Part shown: positions 35,544 to 46,086 of the stretch, in pieces | Layout of the letters: every line of letters begins with the position of its first letter | Position numbering within the stretch: the first letter of the stretch is position 1 | Source of the DNA: Porodaedalea pini | Lineage: Eukaryota > Basidiomycota > Agaricomycetes > Hymenochaetales > Hymenochaetaceae | Length of the DNA stretch: 64,000 nt | NCBI GenBank assembly: GCA_002794775.1 | Contig: NBAY01000001.1 | Coordinates: forward strand, 2,170,001-2,234,000 | Direction: 5' to 3' | Notes under the pieces: model-generated | The model's database searches: none | Told to the model about the DNA's origin: nothing | Seen by the model: the letters and a program-made list of their open reading frames with translations, nothing else | Made by a program: the position numbers and the translations under genes

Positions 35544-35723
35544 TCAGGCGGCCCTCTCAGAGGCACCCTTCGCGAACACGAGAAATTTATCCAGAACAGC
35601 AGAGTTGAGGGATTCATCCATCGTCTCGTAGCTGTTCAGGTAGCAGACAACGCCGGCAGTGGTATGTACTGCGGGCCCGTCGACGTAGAGAAAGGCCGCG
35701 CCGCGTCCGACGCCGTCCGTCAT
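35544..35723 (-). CDS. Possible 59-residue small protein
   Basis: ATG at 35723 opens a frame of 59 codons (MTDGVGRGAAFLYVDGPAV ... FAKGASERAA) ending at TGA 35544-35546. The composition is protein-like and GC-rich, unlike the flanking AT-rich sequence. A perfect TATAAATA lies on the same strand at 35783-35776, about 53 bp before the ATG, which suits a short 5' UTR. An upstream in-frame TAA rules out a longer single-exon N terminus. It could instead be the last exon of a lost gene. Function unknown. Confidence 0.45.
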   Translation of the reverse strand: MTDGVGRGAAFLYVDGPAVHTTAGVVCYLNSYETMDESLNSAVLDKFLVFAKGASERAA

Positions 35724-35775
35724 TTCAAAATTTTCAGGCCGCGGTGTCTGTGCTTAGTCAGGCAGGTGGAAAGAC

Positions 35776-35783
35776 TATTTATA
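35776..35783 (-). promoter_or_regulatory. TATA box upstream of the small ORF
   Basis: TATAAATA on the minus strand, about 53 bp before ATG 35723 and 95 bp after the stop of the TPR gene on the same strand. Confidence 0.45.
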
Positions 35784-35877
35784 GCAATTTACAAGGCAAC
35801 AAAACAAAACGTGGTGAGAAACAGTACAGGTCAAAAGAATAGCTTTGGACATAGCAACAGAAAAAGACGGCATGGGA

Positions 35878-38190
35878 TCAGATTTGGAAGGGAGGATTGT
35901 AGCTATCGTTCTCAGTGAGATTTCCGTTCTCCAATTTCTTCTGAACCTCCTCGTAGAAATCCAAGCACTTCTTTATCAAATTATCACGTCCTTCCATAGC
36001 ATACGCAGAGTGCTCCCAAATCTTTTTCATTTTTGGCGCGCTCTTCTTCAGCTGAGCGAGAAGCGGAATGGTCTTCTTCAACTGCACGTCATCGAACATC
36101 CACCAACTACCGAGCGAGTTCATGATATAAGCTAAGTTTTTTACGTTGAGATCATTATGGTGCATCCTTCTAACGAAACAGCTTAGTGAACTCACAGCAA
36201 TGATATTCATCATCTTCAGGAAACTTCTGTGCAGCAAGCCAATAGTAATCTGCACTTTCACCCCAAAGCTGCGAACTCTCCTCGCTTGGTTTGCCCTTCG
36301 CCTTGTGCTTTAGGCTGTACGCCTTCACTCTGGAAGCAGAAGAGCATTTCAGTACGCCTTTTACACTGAAGATGAAACCAGACACGAACGCGCATGCCTC
36401 TGCCGCAGGGTAGACATAATATGCCAAATAGAATGCTTCACCGTGAAAGCGCCGGACAAACATCCCTACTTCATTACATTCTGATTCAACGTCTTCGAGC
36501 AATTCAGAAGCTAAAGTATCCAAGCTTTCCGCGTCGAATCGTGGATCTCTTCCTCCAGTCGCTGCATGGGCCTGCGTTATGGGAGTTCAGCTTGCAACAA
36601 AGATAATAAAGCAGGTCTGGTACGACCTTCATAGATGCCTCAAGGTGGATTGCACGAACGCCATAAATGAAGCTCAGTTCAAAAATTGCGCCTCTATCCT
36701 CTTTCTCGACATCAGCCCAGATTACTCTACCTCTCTGAAGGACATCGATGGCATTGCGATAAAACTGGACCGCCCCTGTGAAGTCCTGTCTTAGGCCGGC
36801 ACTCAGGAAAGCGCGCATAATCCACCCACTGTCCGTGAATGCATTGTCGTCGCAGGTCAGGATAGAGTCAACAACATCGGATGATGAGTAAGACCACTTA
36901 CCGGACCGTGACGCTCAGTGCCGAACGTGTCCTGTCCCAACCACGCTCCCTGACGCGTTGCTGTGCTTCAGACAGTACAACTTCAGGACCATCCTCGTCC
37001 CATGCCTCGGCGTTCTGTATTTGCATGAAGACTAGAAAGAGGAAAGCTTTCAAATGACTTGCTCTAGTGATGCAGGTAGAGCATACCTTGATCGTTGTAG
37101 TTTGTCAGCCAGTTTGCATTATCAATATAGAATGAGCGACGATCACTGAGTATAGCGTTGCTCATATCCTCCAGGACCTGCATGTATTGTTAGTCAAAAC
37201 TGTAAGTCAGCGGGGGCCGACGTACATCGGTGCGCCCCATGAAAGTCATTCCGCCGTTGGACATTCGTATCTTCTGTAATTGACGCATCCCATTGAGTGC
37301 CCGTTCGAAGTCCTTCGGGCGCGTTCAGTGGATGATCCTGCAGTCTAACGATAAGAACTCACATTAGCTCCCATGTTAATGACGTTCACCTGCAATGATC
37401 TCAAGTAAGTACTCGTAAGGAAAGCCACTATCCTAAGTTACTCTGTTTTTCAAAACCAACTCACGCTGCTGAATATACACTCTTCGAGACTTCCTCTAGC
37501 TTCAGCAGATTCAAGAATAGCCTTTGCCCGGTCCCATGGTCGTTGGACTCCACGCATAGCACGCACACGATGAACTTCCGGCTCTTTAGGGTTCGCTTTC
37601 TTTTTTGCAAGGCAAAGCCCAGTCTCGTACTGTTCCTTCTGCTTTTTCTCTGCCGCGGTCAATCCGCGTGGCGGCAGCTTGGCCAGAGCCATCTCGTAAG
37701 CATCTACAGCTTTGTGCCAGCTTCCCAACTCCTAATACAGCCGAGTGAGAGAAATTTGGAGCAGAAGCCATGTCTTGCTCGCCTGTTCTGCAGCTCCCAT
37801 GCGACCCCAACCTTTAGCATATGTAGGATCAAGTTCCGTTGCCTATGTAAATGTAGTTAGTTAAGTTATCTCGTTTTTAAATCCAGCTTTCGCATCTATA
37901 GAACTCGCCAACTGACCTTCTTCGCATCCGAACAGGCGTCAAGATATCTGACATATTCAAATCGAGCTCGCGTTAGTCCGTGTCGTAAAATGTACACAGC
38001 TGAAATTCAAGACACACCGGCCCATAGATATACAACAAGCAGAACGATTGGCGTAGATTATAGCATTGTTTCCACCGACTTTCAAAGCCTTGCTGTACTT
38101 GTCGTAAGCCTGTGAGAATTGTTTGTTCGCGAAGAACTTGTTTCCTTCTTCCTTGAGCTTCGCTGCCAGTTCCGGATTTAGCTCGCTCAT
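35878..38190 (-). CDS. TPR-domain protein
   Basis: The start at 38190 gives MSELNPELAAKLKEEGNKFF, then a first tetratricopeptide repeat (FSQAYDKYSKALKVGGNNAIIYANRSACCISMGR) of the Hsp90-cochaperone/STI1 type. TPR 2 is assembled from the next exons (ATELDPTYAKGWGRMGAAEQ, then ELGSWHKAVDAYEMALAKLP). A helical C-terminal region without recognised domains follows, ending NPPFQI at 35878. About ten exons are needed. The intron between AAEQ and ELGS starts GCGAGC and ends TTAG, a GC-AG intron. Such proteins are common in mushrooms as multi-copy families of unknown role. The N-terminal repeats suggest binding of short peptide tails. Middle exon limits were not all resolved. Confidence 0.75.
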
Positions 38191-38599
38191 CCTTGGTAGG
38201 ACTTTGAAAGATATCAGCTATGGCCAAGTTTAACGGAGTATGAGACACAAGAATTTCTAGGATAATGGTGAGAGTAGCGAAAGGGTGAAGGTAGGAGAAC
38301 TACTTGAAGGTAGTTAAGCGGCAACGCGTCTCAAGCGCGTTCAGCCCTCTTTCTAAATTAGACACCGATCAAACGCGTACACGTAAAGCTCTGGAACTTC
38401 TGAGCAGTACTTTGTAATTTGTAATGCCGCCGCAATGCGAACACGAGTCTCGACGAATCGAGCTGCTGAACTTCTGCCTTTCTTGTTGTATTATTGTAGA
38501 GCATAAGACTAGTGCGCTCCCTATCGTTTTTATATCATCAAGCAATGAAAGCGTCAAGAAACTTATAGGGATACACATCGTACTACAGGCTGAGTACAA

Positions 38600-40941
38600 T
38601 CACTCGCCGGTTGTTCCAGCGACAACACTTCCGTGCACGCCCCAGGAGACACCCAGACCAAACATTGTCCATCCGACAAAAATGATGCCAATCGAGGCTA
38701 CCAGGAAAAGCCAACGTAAGCCTTCACGACCTGGCACCGGGGACTTCAGCCGTTTCTCCTCCTGCTTCATGTCGACATTCTCTGAATGTTTCATGCCCTT
38801 CTTGCGTAGCAGGCGCTCCACTTCTGCATCGAGCAGCCTCGGCTGTACTTGAGACAAACGCGCTGCAGGCAGAAGCGACGTCTTTGAAAAGATGAGCAAG
38901 GCCCCGGAGATGGCGACGGAAAGGAATGCGTAGATGAGCCAGAGCGTCACGGCGCCATCAAGTGAGTCGCTCGCAGTATCATCTTGCAGCTTCCCAGCTG
39001 CTGTAGTGATGATGACGATCGAGGCCTGAACAACCGATTCTTTGAATTATATGAGTGTCTGATCAGTATATCTGGGTATAGCCAACTTACTCTTGATAGC
39101 AAATGCCGTGGCGAACCATTGGGGGTCGGCGATAACGCTCCTGACAATTTCTACTTGAGGCGCTGGAGTAAGACACTGTGACTCATCGTCAGCATAAATC
39201 AACAATGGTCCAGGTCATCTGAATCACCTGGGATATCGCGTAGAAAATATACGCCGCCACTAAGAGATGAAATTCAATCAGCACTCTGCCTGATGTAATT
39301 TTTATGGACTTACCAAATGTCGGGACGGTATGTGAGAACTTCAAGAGCAACATGGAAACCAAGAAGGTCAAACCCGATGCGAACACTGAAATAACATCAG
39401 CGAAGAACGAAAAAGTCCGATGCTTAAGTAGAAGCACATACAGAACGTCACTCGCTGACCGTAGACATCGATGAATATGCCCAAGAAAGGTGTCAAGCAT
39501 GCGGGAAGCAGAAGGTAAAAGCTCGACACCCATCCACCGATGACTGCACCTTTCTTCAGCCTCTGCTGAGCAAATTGCCTAGTTATGAGCGAGTTGTCAA
39601 TCATGCATTTCATAGACGTTGATGAATACTTGCGTTGAGATTGACACGAAAGATTGCACGCCGGCGTTCTCGAAGACCGCAAAGAGGACAACGATCCTGA
39701 ATTCTAATGTTAGCGTAAGGAACTTGATAGTTTACGAGAGAAGATAACATACCAAAATGTCAGCGGGAGATGTCTGATTGCCTTGATACTGAACACGCCC
39801 TTCCGAGTGTGGTTTTTAAGGCTCTGTCCATCGGTGTGGTCGGTCACTTCGTAATGCTTGCAGAGCCACTTGTCCAGGACGATAACAGAAATGGCGCATA
39901 GGACAGAGAAAAGCGAAATGATGGCTGAAATCCAAAGCGCCCAAGCGTAGGTGCCAAGGTTGGTCGCGATGACGTTCGCAGTCGATTGACCAGTGAACTG
40001 AGCAAGATTCGCAACCCCCCTAGAGAAAAGTCTCCTATAAGTAGAGTCGAACATCCATCGAGCGGCAGTTTACATACCAAATAGCCCCTGGGTATTGCTT
40101 GCGTCAGAATCTCTCGCAGCTTCAAGTGTGCATCCATGCGCCACTCACCGATTGAGAAAGCAAAACCGCCGCCACGAGCGAAGTAAGTCGAAAAGATCCG
40201 ATGCTGGGCATTGTCGAGAGAACCATCTCCGATGGCGGCAATGACCTTGCCGAGGATGAGAAGCGGGTAGCTGTTCAGGTTGTTCGTCGCAGCACCAGCC
40301 ATAACCACGGCGCCGCCCATGTGGAAAGATGCTAGTATGACAGAGAGCAGAGGACCACCCCACTTGTCGATGCTGAACCCGATACCGACGCATAGGAATG
40401 TGTTGACCTGCAGAGTAAGCACTGTTAGAACCTATTTGATCAAAGTGGAACGTGGAAACCAACCAGGTTCGTGACGGCGACCAAAGTTGCGAATTGCGAG
40501 TTGTTGATTTGGGTTTCCTTGATGATCGTAGTCTTGAGGGCACTATACATCGGCAGTAAGATCGGAGCATCAAAAAGATAATAAAGAGATGGCCATACAC
40601 TATCAGACCCTGTAGTGAGGAAAACATCATGTGAGAACTTGCACGAGGTTAACGAAGAAGTGAGGACAAACATTACTCCAATGATTCCCGACTACAAGAA
40701 TGAGTGAACAGGTTAGATGTTTCAGAGGGAAAAGTGGGCTCTGAGGCCGATACTCACAGCTGCACAGACAAGTCAAGACAAGAATCAAAATCCGCCATCC
40801 GATGGGTAACTTGGCTTTCCGAGCACTGACACCGACAATATGCTGTTCATCCAAGCTCGAGACCTTCTCTGAAGATTCTTTGTCGTCTAGATCTGGTCTG
40901 TTGGGCAGAGACTCTAGTTCTGAACGACTGGACGTGACCAT
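38600..40941 (-). CDS. Major facilitator superfamily transporter
   Basis: ATG at 40941 starts a hydrophilic ~55-residue N tail. A first membrane segment (RILILVLTCLCSC) and about eleven further hydrophobic segments follow, spread over roughly ten exons to the stop at 38600. The loop SIDKWGG after MVNTFLCVGIGF-type helix 2 is the MFS motif A region (G.D..GG). Other helices include LSVILASFHMGGAVVMAGAA, AWALWISAIISLFSVLCAIS, FASGLTFLVSMLLL and RWLFLVASIGIIFVGWTMFG. The general architecture resembles MFSD1-like fungal members; the substrate is unknown. Introns are short GT-AG (for example 40088-40149). No stops were seen in the assembled frame. Confidence 0.8.
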
Positions 40942-42176
40942 AGCTAAAAGTGATCGAGAACAGAAGCTAACGGGCGCACCCTGGCCCAAGTGCGGCGGGT
41001 CTCAGTTTTATAACCTCATCGCTGGCTATTCTTGTCAGACACTCTTCGCGCATATGTGAAAGACAAGATGTTCGGCGACAGAAGGCGAGACAGACAGATG
41101 GTTCCTGGCGCGAGAATAGAAGGCGGTCGTGTCAGGCAAAGGAGTAGAAGGGTAATCAGATACGTAGGGTCCATGCGCCATCTTATCAGATGCACGAGTT
41201 GTTGAGGAGTCTGTGGCACGCGCAATGCCAAACAGGGTGGAGGTGTGGCAGTTCCATCTCACGACTGTGAGAATTTGAAGCCCAGAACATGCTCAAGCTT
41301 GCGTCTTCGGAGAAAGCGATTGCCCATTGAAGTACAGAAGTTTGTTCATCATTATCTGATACAGGCGTATCTGTCGGGTGATAAGACGGGGCCCAATAGT
41401 GTAGTGGGGAGCTTCCTGTCTCACTTACGGGAGTTCGCACCTCCGAGGGAACAGACTACTTAAGAGGAACTTGTGAAAAGCAGGTCTATCTGAAACGCAA
41501 AATTTTCTGGAACAGTTTACCTTTAGAGGACCAGAAGCTCATCTGCACGTTTAAGTTCGCGAGGGAGTTTGACGACAAGCTTAAGAAGGGCTGCTTATCG
41601 AAACAAAGGCTTTTAGTGACGAAGACGCCAAGGACAACTACCGCAGGGAACACACGGACGGATAAATGGTCCGGCCATCTGAGCCCAAGGTTCTGTCTGT
41701 CCTTGATGATTTACACTCTATCGCCGCACCAAGTCTGTTTCTTCAGTTCCCTATGTCAAACGGACGAGGGCACGCGATCGTGCAAACCAAAGTCGAGGTA
41801 AAGCTGCATTCTCACCTGAGATTTCCAGCCACGAAGTTTCTTCAACAAGTTCAAAGGCGATTCGATTCGTATGTACTCAACTTGAAAGAGTTGTTTCTCT
41901 ACAATGCAACCGTTTATTGCTCGATCTTTTATACATCCAGCTAGAGCTGCAGTCTAGACACGTTCAATTGCTCCCTTGCTTTTGTCGCTTGTGATGTAGA
42001 CCAAGAGCACAGTGTTGGGAACACTTACGCAATAAACAGTCATTCTGGCATTCATGTGCGAGAGTACTAGCCCTCGTGATATCGATAGAGGCACGTGCGT
42101 ATCCCCACTGCGGCGACGGCGTTGACGCATATAAGTATTATAACATCTCTCTCTCCACCATCGACCATCCTCAGCC
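40942..42176. other. Divergent intergenic region between MFS and malate dehydrogenase genes
   Basis: No gene is supported. Both neighbours are transcribed outward, so both promoters lie here. A TATAAGTATTATAA motif at about 42130-42143 followed by a CT-rich tract precedes the malate dehydrogenase ATG by ~35 bp. Confidence 0.5.
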
Positions 42177-43677
42177 ATGACCAAAGCTGTCGTACTTGGT
42201 GCTGCTGGTGAGTCCTGTAGTGAATATGATCGCTCATTACTAAGACGTTTCTCTGCAGGCGGTATTGGCCAGCCGCTGTCGCTGTTGCTCAAGACCAGCC
42301 CACTGATCTCTGAGGTGATCGAACTCCCTATCTCTGACTCGGAACGTGTATTTATGGAGGCGTCGTTATGCTAACAGCTCAGCCTCTATGATATCGTCAA
42401 CACTCCCGGTGTCGCAGTTGATCTGTCTCACATCGACTCGCCTGCAAAGGTAGAGGGCTTCCTCCCTCCCGATGACGGGATCGGCAAGACTCTCAAAGGT
42501 GCAGACATTGTCGTCATCCCGGCAGGTGTTCCAAGAAAGCCAGGAGTAAGCATTTGAGACTTAAATTACATCTAAATGCATCTGAACCTTTCAATTTCTA
42601 TAGATGACAAGGTATAGTGGGTCGATGTATGCGCTTTGAAATGTAGCTGATCGATTGTCGTGTAGAGACGATCTTTTCAAGGTGAGCTTAGGGATCGATA
42701 CCCCTTGATTTCTTACTCAACATACGCAGATCAATGCTGGCATCGTTCGCGACCTCGCCACAGGCATCGCCAAGAACGCACCCAAGGCATTCGTTCTCGT
42801 CATCTCGAACCCGGTCAACTCTACCGTCCCGATCGTCGCTGAGGTCTTCAAGCAGCACAACGTATTTGACCCGAAGAGGTACTTATTGTGAAGTGCGGTG
42901 TAAGTCGCAGTGACTAATCAACCTTTAGGCTGTTCGGTGTGACGACATTGGATGTTGTCCGTGCCTCGACGTTCGTTGCGGAGAAAATCGGAGACCTGTC
43001 AGCTGCCCCTGCGGTCACCGTTCCTGTCGTTGGCGGACACAGCGGTGTCACTGTGCGTTAACATTTTCATCTACATACATGGTGACGAATTCACTCAATG
43101 ACCGTCAAGATTGTCCCCCTCCTCTCACAATCCTCCCACCCGCTGCCGGCGGACTTGACGGAGGAGGGTATCAAAGCGCTTACGAACCGCGTGCAATTCG
43201 GCGGTGACGAGGTCGTCAAAGCGAAGGATGGCGCAGGCTCCGCAACGCTCTCCATGGCGTACGCTGGAGCGGAATTCGCCGCAAAGCTGCTGCGTGCAAT
43301 TAAAGGCGAGAAGGGTATCATCGCACCCACGTTCGTGCACCTTACCGCAGATGAGGGTGGGGAGACTGTCCAGAAGGAGATCGGTGCCCCGCTCGAATTT
43401 TTCTCTGCGCGCGTGGAGCTGGGGGTGCGTGTTTCGCTATGGTCTTCAGATGCCAGTCACTGACGACCCGCCGTCTGTCTCAAAGACGAACGGAGTTGAG
43501 AAGATTCTTCCCATTGGTAAGATCTCAAGTTATGAGCAGGGCCTCTTGGAAGCTGCTGTTCCGGAACTAAAGACCAACATCGAGAAGGTACGTTTTAGCC
43601 CATGACCTTTTCGTGGGGTAGGTGATCGAATTTGACTTTCACAGGGTGTCTCTTTCATTCAAGCCCCGAAGCTCTGA
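42177..43677 (+). CDS. mdh: Malate dehydrogenase (NAD-dependent)
   Basis: Ten exons join in phase: 42177-42207, 42259-42314, 42378-42545, 42604-42611 (8 nt), 42666-42681 (16 nt), 42730-42878, 42929-43052, 43110-43424, 43486-43587 and 43645-43677. They give 333 aa, the usual length. The NAD-binding [10 protein letters not shown] is at residues 8-17. The substrate-binding PRKPGMTRDDL loop is assembled from three exons including both microexons. NPVNST and the catalytic-histidine motif GGHSG follow. The enzyme interconverts malate and oxaloacetate. There is no N-terminal targeting extension (MTKAVVLG), so a cytosolic form is most likely. The last three residues, PKL, resemble a weak peroxisomal PTS1 signal, so dual or peroxisomal location is possible. 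Confidence 0.95.
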
Positions 43678-44357
43678 GCGGTCCGACTAGAGTGCGTAGA
43701 AATCTATAGTAAAGCCGCAATCGTGTGTGAAGTGTAGTCTTCCTTGTATGCTCTAAATATGTATTGGTCTACGGCAAATCGAATAAACCTGTGGACTCTA
43801 TTGGATCGAGAGAGTAGTGTCAGCAGAGTTTAAACAATGCCACGGAGTAGTCTGATTAAGGGCTTTTTTTTTGTCTGACTTGCCAAGACGCGCATCGCTG
43901 AGACTTTCCCAATGCGTCTTGTGACTTTATTGCTGCATTGCTTTAGCTTTATCGCTGAAGATTTCCTCGACGTAGCATAATCAAGCTTGAATCGCTTGAT
44001 GTCGTGAGGCTGATCGACAGACTAGATACTCTACGGAAGGATAAAAAAGAGAGAAATATTAATGTTCAGACGTGGTTCAGCACTAGTACTGCGAGATCTT
44101 GTTAGGTCCCTGAATGCGGAATAGGGCGTTCCGGACGGTTTGCCTTCGGTGCCGCGTCGCGTGACCTTCGACGCGACGCGAAGACAGCACGTGAGCTTGG
44201 ATAATTCGGCGCGTCGAGTTGAAATGCCACTCTCCTTTGTCCCTTTCAGATCGTCCTCAGCCTCAGCACAGACACTCCTTATACGATAACATAACAAAAT
44301 TTCACGAAACTCTACGCTCTCTTTCTCTCACTTTTTCATTTTTTCAAAGTGACTACG
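43678..44357. other. Intergenic region
   Basis: Contains the 3' end of the malate dehydrogenase transcript and a pyrimidine-rich leader (44310-44345) immediately before the next ATG. No gene seen. Confidence 0.5.
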
Positions 44358-45522
44358 ATGGGGGAATTCGTGAAGGAAATTCGCCGAGTTCTAGATGCCT
44401 TTGACGGGGGAGTCAACGCGCCGCAGAGCATCGCGGAGTTCATCACACTCAGTCAGAGACTGCAGCTCCTCTTCAATCATTTCACCAGCTTTAGGGCAAC
44501 CGAGGAGGGTTCTGAGTCAGAAAAATACGTTCGTGTAATTTCCCCGTTATATAGTGTGCCACCTGAAGCTCAAACATGTTACGATCTTTTAGCTGTTTGA
44601 GGCCACAAAGGTTCGTCAAATATATCTAAGCTTCCTCCCATTTTTCAATACGTTGAAATCCTTTACAGCACTGTATTGCCTATTTTCTTATGCATTTTGA
44701 AGCTGATGTTCTCCGCCAACACTTTGCGACCGAGCTCCAAGCCAATGACTTCGACAGCATCGTCCATCCGGCTTACCAAGCCTTGGAAGGGCTTTTCACG
44801 ACTGCATCGGAGCAGGCAAAACTTTTCACGGATGAATTTCTGAAAGGTGTGTTTGTAATGGACTGAAATGGTGTTTGCGTAGCTTGCATTAATGCCAGGG
44901 AATAGATCAAATCCACCACACTGCTATGCTGATTTTTGGATTTGTACCGACACTGGATCCTCCGCAACTGGGGCGTAATTCACCTGTCTCTAGCAACGCC
45001 ACAGATTTCTTTCCTGTTCCTGCATCTGCCAATGAGGCTTCTTTCGACTCTGGGATGTCTAGCGGGAATAGTTCTTCCTCCAGCCTCAGCGACGAAATTG
45101 ATACACCTCCCGTTGCACAACTTCCCGAAGATACGCACTCTAGCTCTATAGACAAGGTCTCCGACGCTGCACTCCCTGCATCGAGTTCGCGGTCTCTGGC
45201 GGAGGGCATGGATATCAATGACATAATTACTAGTGGACTCGGGCTATCTGGAGGTCACCGCGGTCAAGCTCTACAGATAAACAACGACTCCGAGATTCTG
45301 CTCCGCAATGGCACGGCTTCACAAACCGAGGCAGAGCAATCACCTGCTATGACGCATGATGACCTAGGACTATCTTCTGCAATGTCGTCAACAAATGAGC
45401 TCAGAGATCCAGCGGAGAAGAAGAAGAAAAGACGTGCACCGAGGAAATCTGGATCTGGAAGACAGAGGACTACGTCGTCGCACTCGAATCCCAATAAGGA
45501 GAACCTCCGTTCCGGCGTGTAA
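44358..45522 (+). CDS. Uncharacterised protein with helical N terminus and basic C-terminal tail
   Basis: Four exons join in phase: 44358-44528, 44593-44610 (18 nt), 44669-44848 and 44899-45522, for 330 aa. The N-terminal ~145 residues are helical (MGEFVKEIRRVLDAFDGG ... FEADVLRQHFATELQAND). The rest is Ser/Asp-rich and ends with a basic, probably nuclear-localising, cluster (EKKKKRRAPRKSGSGRQR). Donors of the first two introns both read GTTCGT. No named domain recognised; a nuclear role is only an inference from the basic cluster. Confidence 0.7.
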
Positions 45523-46086
45523 ACAACTCAGTCCAATGAAGACATCCCATACCTCGCCCCTTCCCCTTCCCGCTCCCTTACGAATGATTTTCCGATATCG
45601 ACCATCTTTCTCATTTTTCCCTTTCCTTCAAAGTCTTTATCGTTGGCCCAACAAATAAGGAAGAAGGTTTTGTTCTGTAACGTTTATGATGACCTACTAG
45701 TAGAAGAAAATGTAGCTCCACTACCCTCATGTATCCAAAAGGTTTCCCCTGCGCTACAGGCTTAGATGATTGTTGTAAGTTTGCTTCACCAGAGACTGCA
45801 CACTACTTGACGGCTCTACTTCTTGGCTTTGCCAACTCATAGAATAAGATGTGGACGAAATGAATGCGGATCTGCCGATCAAGAATTGGCGGCCGCTTCT
45901 GAATCTGATCCTTTTGCCGCCCTCAAACTTTTGGCCCACGCTAAGCGCCTGCCTTGTTATGATGAAGGGGCGTCAACAGCAACTCGAGAAACGTATCCCC
46001 CCCATCAATCCTGTTGCCTTCTCCTCTCATCTTCACCCTTCTTGATCATGTCCTGATTTCACCAGAGCATCTTGTTTCCTTCGACG
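45523..46086. other. Intergenic region
   Basis: No supported gene in 560 bp; a pyrimidine-rich stretch (about 46005-46045) precedes the next start. Confidence 0.45.

Noticed and set aside
41245..41463. 72-codon plus-strand frame between the MFS and malate dehydrogenase genes
   Set aside because: No domain, no exon chain and no promoter signal; likely chance within a divergent promoter region.
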